DNA of 35,710 nt from an uncultured delta proteobacterium (GCA_903906315.1 CAIVJW010000396.1:1-35710); one strand, 5' to 3'; counted from the first letter of the stretch, positions 17,183 through 28,041 are shown. Numbers and translations: made by a program. Notes: generated from the letters alone by a model not told the origin.

Positions 17183-18196
17183 TCAGTCGGCCGACAGCAG
17201 GATGCCGACGCGCTCCTTCAGCTCCTTCTCGTGCACGGTCGAGCCGTCCGCCGCGGGAAGGTTGGCCGTCGTCGCGTCCCCGATGAGCGTGATCTTCCCC
17301 TCGCTGCCGAACACGAGGCGCTGCATCGCCACGACGACCGCCCCCTTGCGCTGGAAGATCGTGAGGCAGTCGGCGGTGACCTTCGCGTGCGTCCCGGCGT
17401 CGTCCGACCCCGGGTCGCTCGCCATCGTGCACGTGTCGAACAGCGTCCACTGCTGAGGGTCCTTCGCGAAGGACTCCTGGTGCACCTTCACGATGTCCCC
17501 GTTCGAGTACGCCTTGCCGAGCCACGCGACCGTGGCCGGGTACAGGCCCGAGAGCGCGATCCCGTCCTTGTCGCGGAGCGCCCGCTGGTACGCGAAGAGC
17601 TTCTTGATGGATCCGGTCAGCAGCTCGTCGTTCTTCGAGGTCGTGCGGATGGCGATGTTCATGTCGCAGCACACCGCCGCGCGCCCCGGCGACTTCTCGT
17701 CGCCGTCCTTCACGTTGCGCGCGCGGCAGCCGGCGTCGTCGCCGCCGCGGGTGACGAAGCGGTTGGATCCGACCCCGCTCGCGGTCCACGTCTCGATCTT
17801 CGAGAGGTTGGCGTCGGTCTCGCACGCGCGCGCCCACTCGCTGTCGGTGCACAGCACCTTGCCGTAGCCGACGCAGCGGTTCATCGCGTCGAGGTAGGAG
17901 AGGCCGACGTTGCCCTTGTCGCGCACGATCTCGAACGGCTGAACCCACATTCCGGTGAGCATGCCGCCGGCGACCTTGCGCGGCGGATAGACGGGCGGCT
18001 CGACCGCGGCCGAGGCCGCCGCGATCGCCGAGGCGGACGCCGAAGCCGCCGCAGCCGCGGTCGCCGCGGGCTTCGGCGCGACGCCGGTCGCGCCCGGCGC
18101 GCCGGTGCTCGCCGGAGCGCCGCCGTCACCATCCTTGGAGCAGCCGAGCTGGACCGACGCAGCAAGCAGGACCAGGACGAGAGTCGTTCGAAGCAT
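17183..18196 (-). CDS. Lipoprotein with a degenerate formylglycine-generating-enzyme-like region
   Basis: The 337-residue product has a lipoprotein signal (Cys19 in VQLGC), then an Ala/Ser/Pro linker to about residue 75. Residues ~75-185 resemble part of the SUMF1/FGE-sulfatase fold: SYLDAMNRCVGYGKVLCTDSEW corresponds to the family's AxxYCxWxGKRLPTEAEW block, and the later TWTASG, RGGDDAGCRARN and CC segments match its C-terminal strand-rich part. The N-terminal half of that fold is missing, so catalysis is doubtful. Residues ~195-337 form a separate alpha+beta region (SGLYPATVAWLGKAYSN, CLTIFQRKGAVVVAMQRLVF) that could be NTF2-like; this is speculative. The gene is divergent from the ExbD-like lipoprotein gene across 124 nt. 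Confidence 0.72.
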   Translation of the reverse strand: MLRTTLVLVLLAASVQLGCSKDGDGGAPASTGAPGATGVAPKPAATAAAAASASASAIAAASAAVEPPVYPPRKVAGGMLTGMWVQPFEIVRDKGNVGLSYLDAMNRCVGYGKVLCTDSEWARACETDANLSKIETWTASGVGSNRFVTRGGDDAGCRARNVKDGDEKSPGRAAVCCDMNIAIRTTSKNDELLTGSIKKLFAYQRALRDKDGIALSGLYPATVAWLGKAYSNGDIVKVHQESFAKDPQQWTLFDTCTMASDPGSDDAGTHAKVTADCLTIFQRKGAVVVAMQRLVFGSEGKITLIGDATTANLPAADGSTVHEKELKERVGILLSAD

Positions 18197-18201
18197 GGTC
18201 C

Positions 18202-18230
18202 CCCATAGCGATGGCGCCGCATCGCGTATA
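18202..18230 (-). promoter_or_regulatory. Candidate -10 boxes for the 18196 lipoprotein gene
   Basis: On the minus strand two boxes precede the ATG at 18196: TATACG (plus 18225-18230), which would give a leader of about 20 nt, and TATGGG (18202-18207), 5 nt from the start. I cannot choose between them. Confidence 0.3.
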
Positions 18231-18305
18231 CAGGCCGCTCCGCCGGGCGCCCAGAACGCACCGCGAATCGGGCGCCGCGCGTGGCCGGCCCGCGATGAAC
18301 CGCGC

Positions 18306-18311
18306 TACCGT
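18306..18311 (+). promoter_or_regulatory. -10 box of the ExbD-like/AgmX lipoprotein gene (leaderless type)
   Basis: TACCGT ends 9 nt before the ATG at 18321. Only a weak GGGG lies between the box and the start. Confidence 0.42.
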
Positions 18312-18320
18312 GGGGCTCGT

Positions 18321-19478
18321 ATGAGGGCACTCGCTCGTCTGGTCTTGGTCGCGACCGCGATCGCGTCCGCCGCCGCCTGCGACCGCGCGAAGGGCGCGGG
18401 GCCGGAGGGCGCCGCGAGCGCGCGGGCGCCGGTGCCGGAGCTCGACGCGCCGGTGCCCCACGTCGGCGTGACCGGGACGAACGTGGTCCTCGACGGCGAG
18501 CCCGCCGGCGTAGTGACGGTCGCGGGGCCGATCGCGGCGGTGCCCGAGCTGCTCGCGAAGCTCCGCGTCCGACACGCGACGGCCCTCTACGAGGCCAAAG
18601 GCGCGGCGATCGACCCGCGCGCGACGATCGAGCTGACCGAGGACGCGACCGCGCACACGCTGAAGGCGCTCCTCGAGACCGCCGGGCGCGGCGGCTACCC
18701 GACGATGATCGTCGTCGCTGCGCGCGGCGCAGAGGCCCCGTGGGTCCGCGCCTTCGGCTACGACGTCCCGGTGATGCCGCGACCGCGCGACCGCGAGGAC
18801 GGCGCCGCGACGACGCCCCCTCGGCTGCTCGTCACGGCGCGCGAGGGCGCCTTCGTCGTCGAGGCGCGCAGCGGTCTGGCGCCCGTCGCTCCGGAGCGCA
18901 CCGTCGCGCGCAACGATTCGCAGGCCGCCGCGTCGTTTCCGGAGCTCGCCCAGGCCGCGCGCGAGGTCTTGGCGGGGCTGCCCAAGACGGGCGGCCAGCC
19001 GCGCGGCGCGGTGATCTTCGTGCCGAACGCGATGCCGATCGCGACGCTGCGCGCCATCGCCGGCGCGCTCGACTCCGCCGAGCCGGGGATCGCGCTCGAC
19101 GTGCACCGATCCGAAGCGCCGCCACCCGCCGAGGCGCGACGCAAGGGCGCCGTGTTCGTGGTGAAGAGCGTGCACGTCCCCGACGGCCAGCCGCCGGAGC
19201 GGGTCTTCTACGGGCTGCGCCACGCGCAGGAGCCGCTCCGCGCGTGCTACGAGGCCGCGCACGCGAAGGCGCCCAGGCTGCGCGGGACGCTCGCGCTGCG
19301 CTTCCCGGTCGGCCCCGAGGGCGACGTCGGCGCGGCGAAGGTCGTCCCCGCGGCGTCGACCGTCGCCGACCCGGGGCTCGCGGCGTGCCTCGGCGGGGTC
19401 CTGCGCGGGATCACGCTCGCGAAGGCCGACGCGCCCATCGAGGCGACTGCCACGTTCGAGGTCGAGTTCGTCGAGTGA
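18321..19478 (+). CDS. Lipoprotein with ExbD-like region and AgmX/PglI C-terminal domain
   Basis: The product is 385 residues from the ATG at 18321, which begins a short lipoprotein signal (Cys20 in SAAAC); upstream in-frame starts would bury this signal. The first half contains a segment around residues 50-140 (PAGVVTVAGPIAAVPELLAK, then HTLKALLETAGRGGYPTMIVV) that resembles the periplasmic domain of ExbD/TolR. The last ~90 residues match the AgmX/PglI C-terminal (TonB-like) domain: EPLRACYEAAHAKAPRLRGT, then LRFPVGPEGDV and the paired Cys in DPGLAACLGGVL. AgmX/PglI proteins are linked to adventurous gliding in Myxococcus, and ExbD domains to proton-driven envelope machines. A role in envelope energy transfer or motility is thus plausible but unproven. 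Confidence 0.78.
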   Translation: MRALARLVLVATAIASAAACDRAKGAGPEGAASARAPVPELDAPVPHVGVTGTNVVLDGEPAGVVTVAGPIAAVPELLAKLRVRHATALYEAKGAAIDPRATIELTEDATAHTLKALLETAGRGGYPTMIVVAARGAEAPWVRAFGYDVPVMPRPRDREDGAATTPPRLLVTAREGAFVVEARSGLAPVAPERTVARNDSQAAASFPELAQAAREVLAGLPKTGGQPRGAVIFVPNAMPIATLRAIAGALDSAEPGIALDVHRSEAPPPAEARRKGAVFVVKSVHVPDGQPPERVFYGLRHAQEPLRACYEAAHAKAPRLRGTLALRFPVGPEGDVGAAKVVPAASTVADPGLAACLGGVLRGITLAKADAPIEATATFEVEFVE

Positions 19479-19502
19479 GGCGCCGCCGCGGGGCGCGCCG
19501 CG

Positions 19503-21836
<2,334 letters not shown>

Positions 21837-21844
21837 CGGACCGG

Positions 21845-21850
21845 CGCATA
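21845..21850 (-). promoter_or_regulatory. -10 box of tex (leaderless type)
   Basis: On the minus strand TATGCG ends 8 nt before the tex ATG at 21836. There is no Shine-Dalgarno site. The box suggests tex has its own promoter within the 71-nt gap from the kinase gene. Confidence 0.38.
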
Positions 21851-21907
21851 CGTGCCCGCTGCACGGGCGTCCAGGCTTGATCTTCCGCGCGGGGCGTGAC
21901 GGGCGCG

Positions 21908-24379
21908 TCAGCTCGCGGCGCGCGAGCCCAGCACGGCCTCGACCTTCTCGACGAGGGCACGGCCGTCGTACGGCTTCTGCAGGAACCCTTCGGCGCCCCA
22001 CACGGCGAGCTGGCCCGCGAGGACCTCCGCCGTGAAGCCGCTCGACATGATCACGCGCAGGCCGGGGAAGGAGCGGCGAACCTCGGCGAGGACCTGATCG
22101 CCCGACATCCCCGGCATGCTCACGTCGAGGATCACCAGCGCGACGCGCCCGCCGGCCCGCCGGAGGACGTCGAGCGCCTCCGCGCCGCTCGCCGCCGCGA
22201 GCGTCGCGAAGCCCTCCCGCTCGAGCAGCCGCTGGCAGAGCAAGCGAATGGCGTCGTCGTCGTCCACGACGAGCACGCAGCGCGCGCCCCGATAGGGCTC
22301 CGCTGCCGGGGCCGGCGCGGCCGTGGGCAGGCCCGCCGCCTCCTCGAGGCACGGGAGCAGCACCCGCACGGTCGTGCCGCGCCCCGATGCGCTCTGCACC
22401 CCGACCGCGCCGCCGTGCGCGCGCACGATGCCGACCACCTCGGCCATGCCGAGGCCGCGGCCCGTGAAGCGCGTGCTGAAGAACGGGTCGAACACGCGCG
22501 CCTGCGTCGCCGCATCCATGCCCTCGCCGCCGTCGCGGACCTCGAGCGTCGCGTAGCGCCCCGGAGCGAGGCCATCGCCGAGCAGGCACGCGTCGAGGTC
22601 CGCGCGCGTGCAGTCGGCCACGCCGGTCGCCACCTCGACCACCCCGCCCACGGGTCCGAGGGCCTCCGCGGCGTTCTCGACGAGGTTGTGGACGAGCCTC
22701 CGCAGCTGCCCCGCGTCCGCCTCGATCCGGTGCAGGACCGGCGAGAGCGTGAGCACGACCTCGACCGGCCCCCCAACCACGCCGACCGACGTCGCCTCGC
22801 GGTCCGCCAGCAGGTCGTTCCACGTCGCCGGTGCCACGACGAAGCGCCCCCGGCCCGAGTAGGCGAGCATCTGACGACAGATGTGCGTCGCCCGGTCGGC
22901 GGCCTGCCGGGCGCCGGCGAGGTCGACGTGCACGAAGCTGCCGGGATCGAGATCGCCCGCGGCCAGGTCGAGGTGCCCGATGATGGCGGCGAGGAGGTTG
23001 TTGAAGTCGTGCGCCACGCCGCCCGCGAGCACGCCGAGGCTCTCGAGCTTCTTCATCCGTTGATCACGGCGCTCGAGCTCGAGGCGCGCCTCCTCCGCCG
23101 CCTTCCGGTCGGAGAGGTCCTCGAACGCGGCGCAGACCTGCCACGGCTTCGCCTGTCCGGGCCGGAACCGCGGCGTCGCGGTGACCTGGAGCCAGACGCG
23201 AGCCCCCCGCTGCGGGTTGTAGACGCCTATCACGGCGCGCACCGTCTCGCCCGTGCGCAGCGCCGTCATCGACGGGTGGTCCTCCCCCGGCCAGGGCGTG
23301 CCGTCCTCGTGGATCGCCTGCCAGCGCGGGTCGACCGAGGTCCGGTCGTGCAGCTGCGCCGACGTGAGGCCGAGGAGACGCTCGGCCGCGGGGTTCGCCG
23401 ACTCGAGCTGGCCGTCCGCGCTCTGGTAGACGACGCCCTGGGCCATCGACTCGTAGAGCGTACGGAAGCGCTCCTCGCTCGCGCGCAGCTGTTCCTCGGC
23501 CCGAAGGCGGGCCACGAGGTCCATCGTGGAGACCGCGAGGGCCTGGACGACCGCGACGTCGTCGGGGCCGTAGTCGGTCTTCTTGTTGCCGACGCCGAGC
23601 AACGCGATGACGGCGTCGCCCCGGAGGACGGGCAAGGTCATCAGGCGGGTCACGGCCGCGTGCCCCTCGGGCATCCCCTTTTTGTGGGGCAGCGAGGCGT
23701 AGTCGTTGTGCAGGACGGGCGCGCGCGCGTGGAAGCAGTCGGCCCAGACGCCGGCGAGCGCGATCGGGTAGTGGAATCCCTTGCCCTCGGCGGTGCACAT
23801 GTTCGCGAGGGTGTTCGACGACCAGGCGGTGAGCGTGAGATCCTGCTGGCCGTCGTCGACGAAGTGGAAGAAGCCGATGGCGCTGCCCGTCAGCCGCTCG
23901 GCCGCGTCGATCGTCCGCTGCATCACCCGGTCGAGGCTGCCCTCGAGCGCGAGGTGAGCGAGCTCCAAGCGCGCCTCGAGGAGCGCGGCCTCCCGCCTGC
24001 GCCGGGTGAGGTCGCGATGGAAGGCGAAGAAGAGCCCGCCGTCGCCGGGGTGGTGGAACGCCGTGACCTCGACCGGCCAGAGCGCGCCGTCCTTCGCGCG
24101 GTGCCAGGTCTCGACGACCACCCCCGACGAAGCGGTCAGCGCGGCGAGGCCGGCCACGATCTGTTCGTCGGTCGATCCGGTGGCGAGCTGCGACAGGGCC
24201 ATGCCGACAAGCTCGCCGCGCGAGTAGCCGGACCGCCGGGCGTACGCCTCGTTGGCCTCGACGAGGCGGCCCGACGCATCGACCGCGAGGAAGCCTTCGG
24301 GACAGCTCTCGATCGCGGCGCCGTGGAGCGCGGACGATGTGGACGGATCGACGCCGGGGGCAAGAATCGCGGAGAGCAT
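21908..24379 (-). CDS. Hybrid sensor histidine kinase (PAS-GAF-PAS-HisKA-HATPase-REC)
   Basis: The product is 823 residues from ATG 24379; an in-frame GTG at 24391 adds four. No transmembrane segment is seen, so it is a cytoplasmic sensor. Numbering from the GTG: PAS at ~25-130 (FLAVDASGRLVEANEAYARR), GAF at ~145-300 (GFHYPIALAGVWADCFHARA, a type shared with light- and redox-sensing kinases), second PAS at ~305-430, HisKA with His461 in GGVAHDFNNLL, HATPase_c with Asn573 (HNLVENAAEAL), DGGEGM (620-625) and GRGLGMA, and a C-terminal receiver with the phosphoacceptor Asp756 in VILDVSMPGMSG and Lys in LQKPY. All catalytic residues are present. The signal and the target are unknown; no separate response regulator or Hpt protein gene lies next to it. 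Confidence 0.9.
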   Translation of the reverse strand: MLSAILAPGVDPSTSSALHGAAIESCPEGFLAVDASGRLVEANEAYARRSGYSRGELVGMALSQLATGSTDEQIVAGLAALTASSGVVVETWHRAKDGALWPVEVTAFHHPGDGGLFFAFHRDLTRRRREAALLEARLELAHLALEGSLDRVMQRTIDAAERLTGSAIGFFHFVDDGQQDLTLTAWSSNTLANMCTAEGKGFHYPIALAGVWADCFHARAPVLHNDYASLPHKKGMPEGHAAVTRLMTLPVLRGDAVIALLGVGNKKTDYGPDDVAVVQALAVSTMDLVARLRAEEQLRASEERFRTLYESMAQGVVYQSADGQLESANPAAERLLGLTSAQLHDRTSVDPRWQAIHEDGTPWPGEDHPSMTALRTGETVRAVIGVYNPQRGARVWLQVTATPRFRPGQAKPWQVCAAFEDLSDRKAAEEARLELERRDQRMKKLESLGVLAGGVAHDFNNLLAAIIGHLDLAAGDLDPGSFVHVDLAGARQAADRATHICRQMLAYSGRGRFVVAPATWNDLLADREATSVGVVGGPVEVVLTLSPVLHRIEADAGQLRRLVHNLVENAAEALGPVGGVVEVATGVADCTRADLDACLLGDGLAPGRYATLEVRDGGEGMDAATQARVFDPFFSTRFTGRGLGMAEVVGIVRAHGGAVGVQSASGRGTTVRVLLPCLEEAAGLPTAAPAPAAEPYRGARCVLVVDDDDAIRLLCQRLLEREGFATLAAASGAEALDVLRRAGGRVALVILDVSMPGMSGDQVLAEVRRSFPGLRVIMSSGFTAEVLAGQLAVWGAEGFLQKPYDGRALVEKVEAVLGSRAAS

Positions 24380-24487
24380 GTTCGCACCCACTGGCGCGCG
24401 GGTCGGCGCGCTGCCGAACTGAGTTTCGCACCATCGAGTCGGCGAGCCAACATCGGACGCGACGGTGCCGAGATAGCAGCAGACTCG

Positions 24488-25762
24488 CTACGGAACGGAG
24501 GAGCCGGATCCGCACGCGAGCGCGCGCCCGCCCCGCAGCACGAGGCGCGCGCGGCTCGTGCCCCAGGGCTGGACCAGCGCATTTTCGTGCGGGAGGTCCC
24601 ACACGACGAGGTCCGCCTCGAGGCCGGGCGCGAGGACGCCGGTGGCCGTCGCGAGCCCGAGCGAAGCCGCGGCCTCGCGGGTGGCGCCGAGCAGCGCCTC
24701 GGCCACCGTCAGCCCGTAGCTGCTCACGGCGAGCGCGAGGGCGAGCGGCAGGCTCTCGGTCGGCGCGGTGCCCGGGTTCGCGTCGCTGGCGACGACGAGC
24801 CGGACCCCGGCGATCCGCAGGGTGGCGACGGGCGGCGGCTCCTGGCGCAGCGTCAGGCTGGCGACGGGGAGGAGAACGGCGCGCGTCCCGGCGGCGGCGA
24901 GCGCGCGCGCGCCCTCGGGCCCCACGTGCTCGAGGTGGTCGGCCGACGCCGCGCCGAGCTCGGCGGCGAGATCGGCCCCGCCGACGTCGGCGAACTGGCC
25001 GACGTGCAGGCGCACGCCGAGGCCGAGCGCGCGCGCGCGCCCGAGCACGAGGCGCGCGTCGTCGACGGAGAAGGCCTCGCGGTCGACGTACGCGTCGACG
25101 AAGCGGGCGAGGCCCGCGGCGGCGATCGCGGGCAGCCAGCGTTCGGCGACGATGCGCGCGTAGGCCGATCGGGCCGCGGGCGTGGCGCCGTCGGGGCGCG
25201 CCTCGGGCGGCAGCGCGTGGAGCGCGAGGTAGGTCGGCACGAGGCGGGGCGCGAGCGGGTCGGTCGACGCCTCCGCGATCGCCTCGAGCTGCTTGCGCTC
25301 CGAGGCCTCGTCGAGGCCGTAGCCGCTCTTGCACTCGATCGTGGTCACGCCGAGCGCGGCCATGCGGGCGGCGCGCGCCCGGAGCGCCCGGGCGATGCCC
25401 TCGACGGTCGCGGCCCGCACGGCGCGCATGCTGGCGACGATGCCGCCGCCCGCGCGCGCGATGGCCTCGTAGTCCGCGCCCGCCATGCGGAGCGCGTACT
25501 CGCCGTCGCGCGATCCCATCCACGGAGCGTGCGTGTGCGCGTCCACGAGGCCCGGGGTGATCACGGCGTCGGCGGCGGCGACGAGGCGCGCGTCCGGAGC
25601 GCGCGCGGCGAGCTCGGCGCGAGGCCCGACGGCCGCGATGAGGCCGCCGGCGACCAGCACGGCGCCGTCCTCGAGGACGCCGAGCGGATCGGCCTCGCTC
25701 GCGCGCGCGGGGTCGCACGTCACCACGCGCCCGGCCGCGACGAGGATCCGTTCGTCGATCAC
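24488..25762 (-). CDS. hutI: Imidazolonepropionase
   Basis: The 424-residue amidohydrolase matches HutI, which hydrolyses 4-imidazolone-5-propionate to formiminoglutamate in histidine breakdown. The metal ligands are present: His76 and His78 in VDAHTHAPWMGSRDGEY, His253 in LHVGQF, and Asp327 in ASDANPGTAPTES. The HutI-specific blocks AGGGIVASMRAVR, TTIECKSGYGLD and SADHLEHV are clear. HVGQF replaces the more common HADQ/HADE, a small change next to the active site. The GTG at 25762 overlaps the nagZ stop by 4 nt, so it is translated from the nagZ transcript. No hutH, hutU or hutG lies nearby. A related imidazolone-type amidohydrolase with another substrate remains possible. Confidence 0.85.
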   Translation of the reverse strand: MIDERILVAAGRVVTCDPARASEADPLGVLEDGAVLVAGGLIAAVGPRAELAARAPDARLVAAADAVITPGLVDAHTHAPWMGSRDGEYALRMAGADYEAIARAGGGIVASMRAVRAATVEGIARALRARAARMAALGVTTIECKSGYGLDEASERKQLEAIAEASTDPLAPRLVPTYLALHALPPEARPDGATPAARSAYARIVAERWLPAIAAAGLARFVDAYVDREAFSVDDARLVLGRARALGLGVRLHVGQFADVGGADLAAELGAASADHLEHVGPEGARALAAAGTRAVLLPVASLTLRQEPPPVATLRIAGVRLVVASDANPGTAPTESLPLALALAVSSYGLTVAEALLGATREAAASLGLATATGVLAPGLEADLVVWDLPHENALVQPWGTSRARLVLRGGRALACGSGSSVP

Positions 25763-26868
25763 GATCTCTCCGCCCCCGGAGCCGCGAGGGCCGCGGCGAT
25801 CTCGGCCGCGACCGCGCGCGACGCCTCGCCGCCCACCGCCTCGAGCGCGGCCTTCGGCCCGATCGGGCGCGGCGGGGTCCGGCGCCGGAGGACGAGCGAT
25901 CGGCCCGCGGACTCCGCGCAGCGGAGGCGGAAGGCGGGGTCGCGATCGGCCTCGCGCACGAGCGCCTCGAGCGCGCGGTCCTGCCAGTCCTCGCGCGAAC
26001 AGACGAGCAGCGCGTCGCAGCCCGCGCGCACGGCGGCGACGGCCGACTCCTCGACGCTGAAGCGATCGGCGACAGCCTTCATCTCGAGGTCGTCGGAGAA
26101 CAGCACGCCGCCAAAGCCGATCTCGACGCGGAGGAGATCGGTGCAGATGCGCGCCGAGAGCGTCGCCGGCACGTCGGGGGCGAGCGCCGGGCAGACCACG
26201 TGTGCGGTCATCATGGTCGCGAGCCCGGCCTTCGCGGCGGCGCGAAACGGGGCGAGCTCGACGGCGTCGAGGCGCGCGCGGTCGTGGTCGACGACCGGCA
26301 GCGCGAGGTGGCTGTCGACGCTCGTGTCGCCGTGCCCGGGGAAGTGCTTGCCGCACGCGAGGACGGAGGCGCTCTGCAGGCCTTCGATGAACGCGACCCC
26401 GAAGCGCGCGACGGTCGCCGCGTCGGCGCCGAACGCGCGATCGCCGATGATGGGGTTCGCCGGGTTCGAGTCGACGTCGAGCACCGGGGCGAAGTCGAGG
26501 TTGAAGCCCAGGGCGGACAGCTCGGCGCCGACGGCGGCGGCCGCCCGGCGCACGAGGCCGGGGTCGCCCGTGCGGCCGAGCTCTCGGGCGGGCGGGAGCT
26601 TCAGGAAGGGCGCCGGCAGGCGCGCGACGCGCCCGCCTTCCTGGTCCACCGCCACGAAGGGGGGGATCTCGCCGGCCGCGTCGCGGATCGCCTCGCAGAG
26701 GGCGGCGGTGCGCTGGAGATCGGGCACGTTGCGGCGGAAGAGGATCGCCCCGGCGCGCAGGCCCGCGCGCAAGGACGCGGCGTAGGAGGCGGGTAACGTG
26801 TCGCCGTCGAACCCGCCGACGAGGAGCTGACCGCAGATCTGGCGGAGAGAGAGCCCATGCGTCGTCAT
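25759..26868 (-). CDS. nagZ: Beta-N-acetylhexosaminidase (GH3), peptidoglycan recycling
   Basis: This 369-residue GH3 enzyme removes N-acetylglucosamine from muropeptides in the cytoplasm. The NagZ hallmarks are KHFPGHGDTSVDSH (Lys174-His187, containing the catalytic His loop) and the nucleophile Asp259 in LFSDDLEMKAV. The N-terminal ICGQLLVGGFDG and VDQEGGRVARL, and LDFAPVLDVDSNP, complete the family pattern. No signal peptide is seen, as expected for the cytoplasmic recycling enzyme. ATG 26868 is chosen over the upstream GTG/ATG in frame because the GH3 domain begins directly after it, and it has both a -10 box (26877-26882) and a GGAG nearby. The stop overlaps hutI by 4 nt. Confidence 0.92.
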   Translation of the reverse strand: MTTHGLSLRQICGQLLVGGFDGDTLPASYAASLRAGLRAGAILFRRNVPDLQRTAALCEAIRDAAGEIPPFVAVDQEGGRVARLPAPFLKLPPARELGRTGDPGLVRRAAAAVGAELSALGFNLDFAPVLDVDSNPANPIIGDRAFGADAATVARFGVAFIEGLQSASVLACGKHFPGHGDTSVDSHLALPVVDHDRARLDAVELAPFRAAAKAGLATMMTAHVVCPALAPDVPATLSARICTDLLRVEIGFGGVLFSDDLEMKAVADRFSVEESAVAAVRAGCDALLVCSREDWQDRALEALVREADRDPAFRLRCAESAGRSLVLRRRTPPRPIGPKAALEAVGGEASRAVAAEIAAALAAPGAERS

Positions 26869-26876
26869 CGCTCCGG

Positions 26877-26882
26877 CTCGTA
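26877..26882 (-). promoter_or_regulatory. -10 box of nagZ-hutI
   Basis: On the minus strand TGC-TACGAG ends 8 nt before the nagZ ATG at 26868. A GGAG lies in the short gap, so this start could use either leaderless or very short-leader initiation. Confidence 0.38.
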
Positions 26883-26956
26883 GCACGACCCCGGCCCGAG
26901 GCAGGAATGCGCGGCTAACCCCGGGCGCTGGCGGGGCAGCGCCGGCCCCCCGGTGC

Positions 26957-26962
26957 TACCGT
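26957..26962 (+). promoter_or_regulatory. -10 box of the CAP-domain gene
   Basis: TGC-TACCGT ends 17 nt before the ATG at 26980. The same TGC-TAnnnT shape appears at gatC, the zinc-ribbon gene and trpG. Confidence 0.42.
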
Positions 26963-26979
26963 CCGCCTCGACGCTTCGC

Positions 26980-27999
26980 ATGACCCGCCGACCGGATCAC
27001 CTCCCCTCTCCCCCGGGCCTCGCGCAGGCCGGCATCCCGCGCGCGCGGATCGTCCTGCTCGCCGCGCTCGCGCCCTGGGGCTGCAGCACGGCGACGATCG
27101 ACGCCTCCCGGGCCGCCGCGCCGCAGGCAATGCCGCTCGCCGGCGATCGACAGCCGGTCCACGGGCCCGACGCGCCGACCGGGCCGATGGGGCTCGACGA
27201 CGCGCGCCGCTACGTGGTGGCGCTGGTGAACCGCGACCGCGCGGCCGCCGGGCTCGCCCCGGTGACGCTCGACGACGCGGCGACGCGCGCCGGCCAGCGC
27301 CACACCGACGACATGGCGACGCGCGGGTTCACCGCCCACGTCGGCAGCGACGGGTCGGTCCCCGAGCAGCGCTACACGGACGCGGGCGGGCGGCAGATGG
27401 TGATGGAGAACGTCGGGTGCTTCGCGGACGGCGAGCCGCGCGCGCTCGACCGCGAGCCGCGCTTCTCCGCCGAGGGGCTCCTGCGCATCGAGCGCGCGTT
27501 CATGGACGAGGTGCCGCCGCACGACGGCCATCGCCGGAACATCCTCACGCCGTGGCACACGAGCGTCGGCGTCGGGCTCGCGCTCGCGACGGGCGTCGAC
27601 GTGCCCTGCATGGCGCAGGAGCTCGTCGACGACCTCGGCGACTACGGCGAGCTCCCTCGGCACGCCAAGATCGGCGCCCCCCTCGCGGTGCACGGCCGCG
27701 TGCGCGCGCCGGCGCACGTCGCGGGCGTGGGGGTGTCGCGCCTCGACGCGCCCCGGCCGCGCACCCCGTCGGAGCTCAACCGGACGCACTCGTACGCGAT
27801 CCCGAAGCCCTACGCGACGTACTTCCCGCGCGGCTTCAAGACGCCGATCCCGCTGGAGATCCGGGGCGAGACGTTCTCCATCGAGGTGCCGATCAGCGAC
27901 GCCGGGCGCCCCGGCCTCTACGGCATCAGCGTCTGGGCGAAGCTGCCGGGCGTCGAGGGGCTCCAGATGATCTCGCTGCGCACCCTCACGGTCGACTGA
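26980..27999 (+). CDS. CAP/SCP-domain protein, probably exported
   Basis: This 339-residue protein contains a CAP (SCP/Tpx-1/Ag5) domain. Visible elements are ALVNRDRAAAGLAPVTLDD (residues 81-99), HTDDMATRGFTAHVG with His108 and His120, ENVGC, and HDGHRRNIL (181-189). Bacterial CAP proteins are secreted or surface proteins whose activity is mostly unclear. Residues ~22-35 form a hydrophobic stretch ending in PWGC (Cys35), a poor lipobox, so either a lipoprotein or an ordinary secreted protein is possible. The C-terminal ~110 residues form a separate beta-rich domain after the CAP fold (FSIEVPISDAGRPGLYGISV). The ATG at 26980 is preferred to a GTG at 26953, which overlaps the -10 box. Confidence 0.82.
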   Translation: MTRRPDHLPSPPGLAQAGIPRARIVLLAALAPWGCSTATIDASRAAAPQAMPLAGDRQPVHGPDAPTGPMGLDDARRYVVALVNRDRAAAGLAPVTLDDAATRAGQRHTDDMATRGFTAHVGSDGSVPEQRYTDAGGRQMVMENVGCFADGEPRALDREPRFSAEGLLRIERAFMDEVPPHDGHRRNILTPWHTSVGVGLALATGVDVPCMAQELVDDLGDYGELPRHAKIGAPLAVHGRVRAPAHVAGVGVSRLDAPRPRTPSELNRTHSYAIPKPYATYFPRGFKTPIPLEIRGETFSIEVPISDAGRPGLYGISVWAKLPGVEGLQMISLRTLTVD

Positions 28000-28041
28000 C
28001 CGACGACGCGCGCCGAGGCCGGGAAAGGCGACGCGCGCCCC

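Noticed and set aside
24488-25762. Assignment of the amidohydrolase to dihydroorotase or allantoinase
   Set aside because: The AGGGI, IECKSGYGLD and SDANPGT blocks are specific to the imidazolonepropionase group.
21896-26785. Plus-strand open frame of over 1,600 codons across the kinase, hutI and nagZ
   Set aside because: It covers three well-supported minus-strand genes and has a low-complexity Arg/His/Asp-rich translation; it is a compositional shadow.
28004-28039. 11-bp direct repeat CGACGCGCGCC downstream of the CAP-domain gene
   Set aside because: Alternating CG-rich words are common in this DNA; two copies do not make a defined element.
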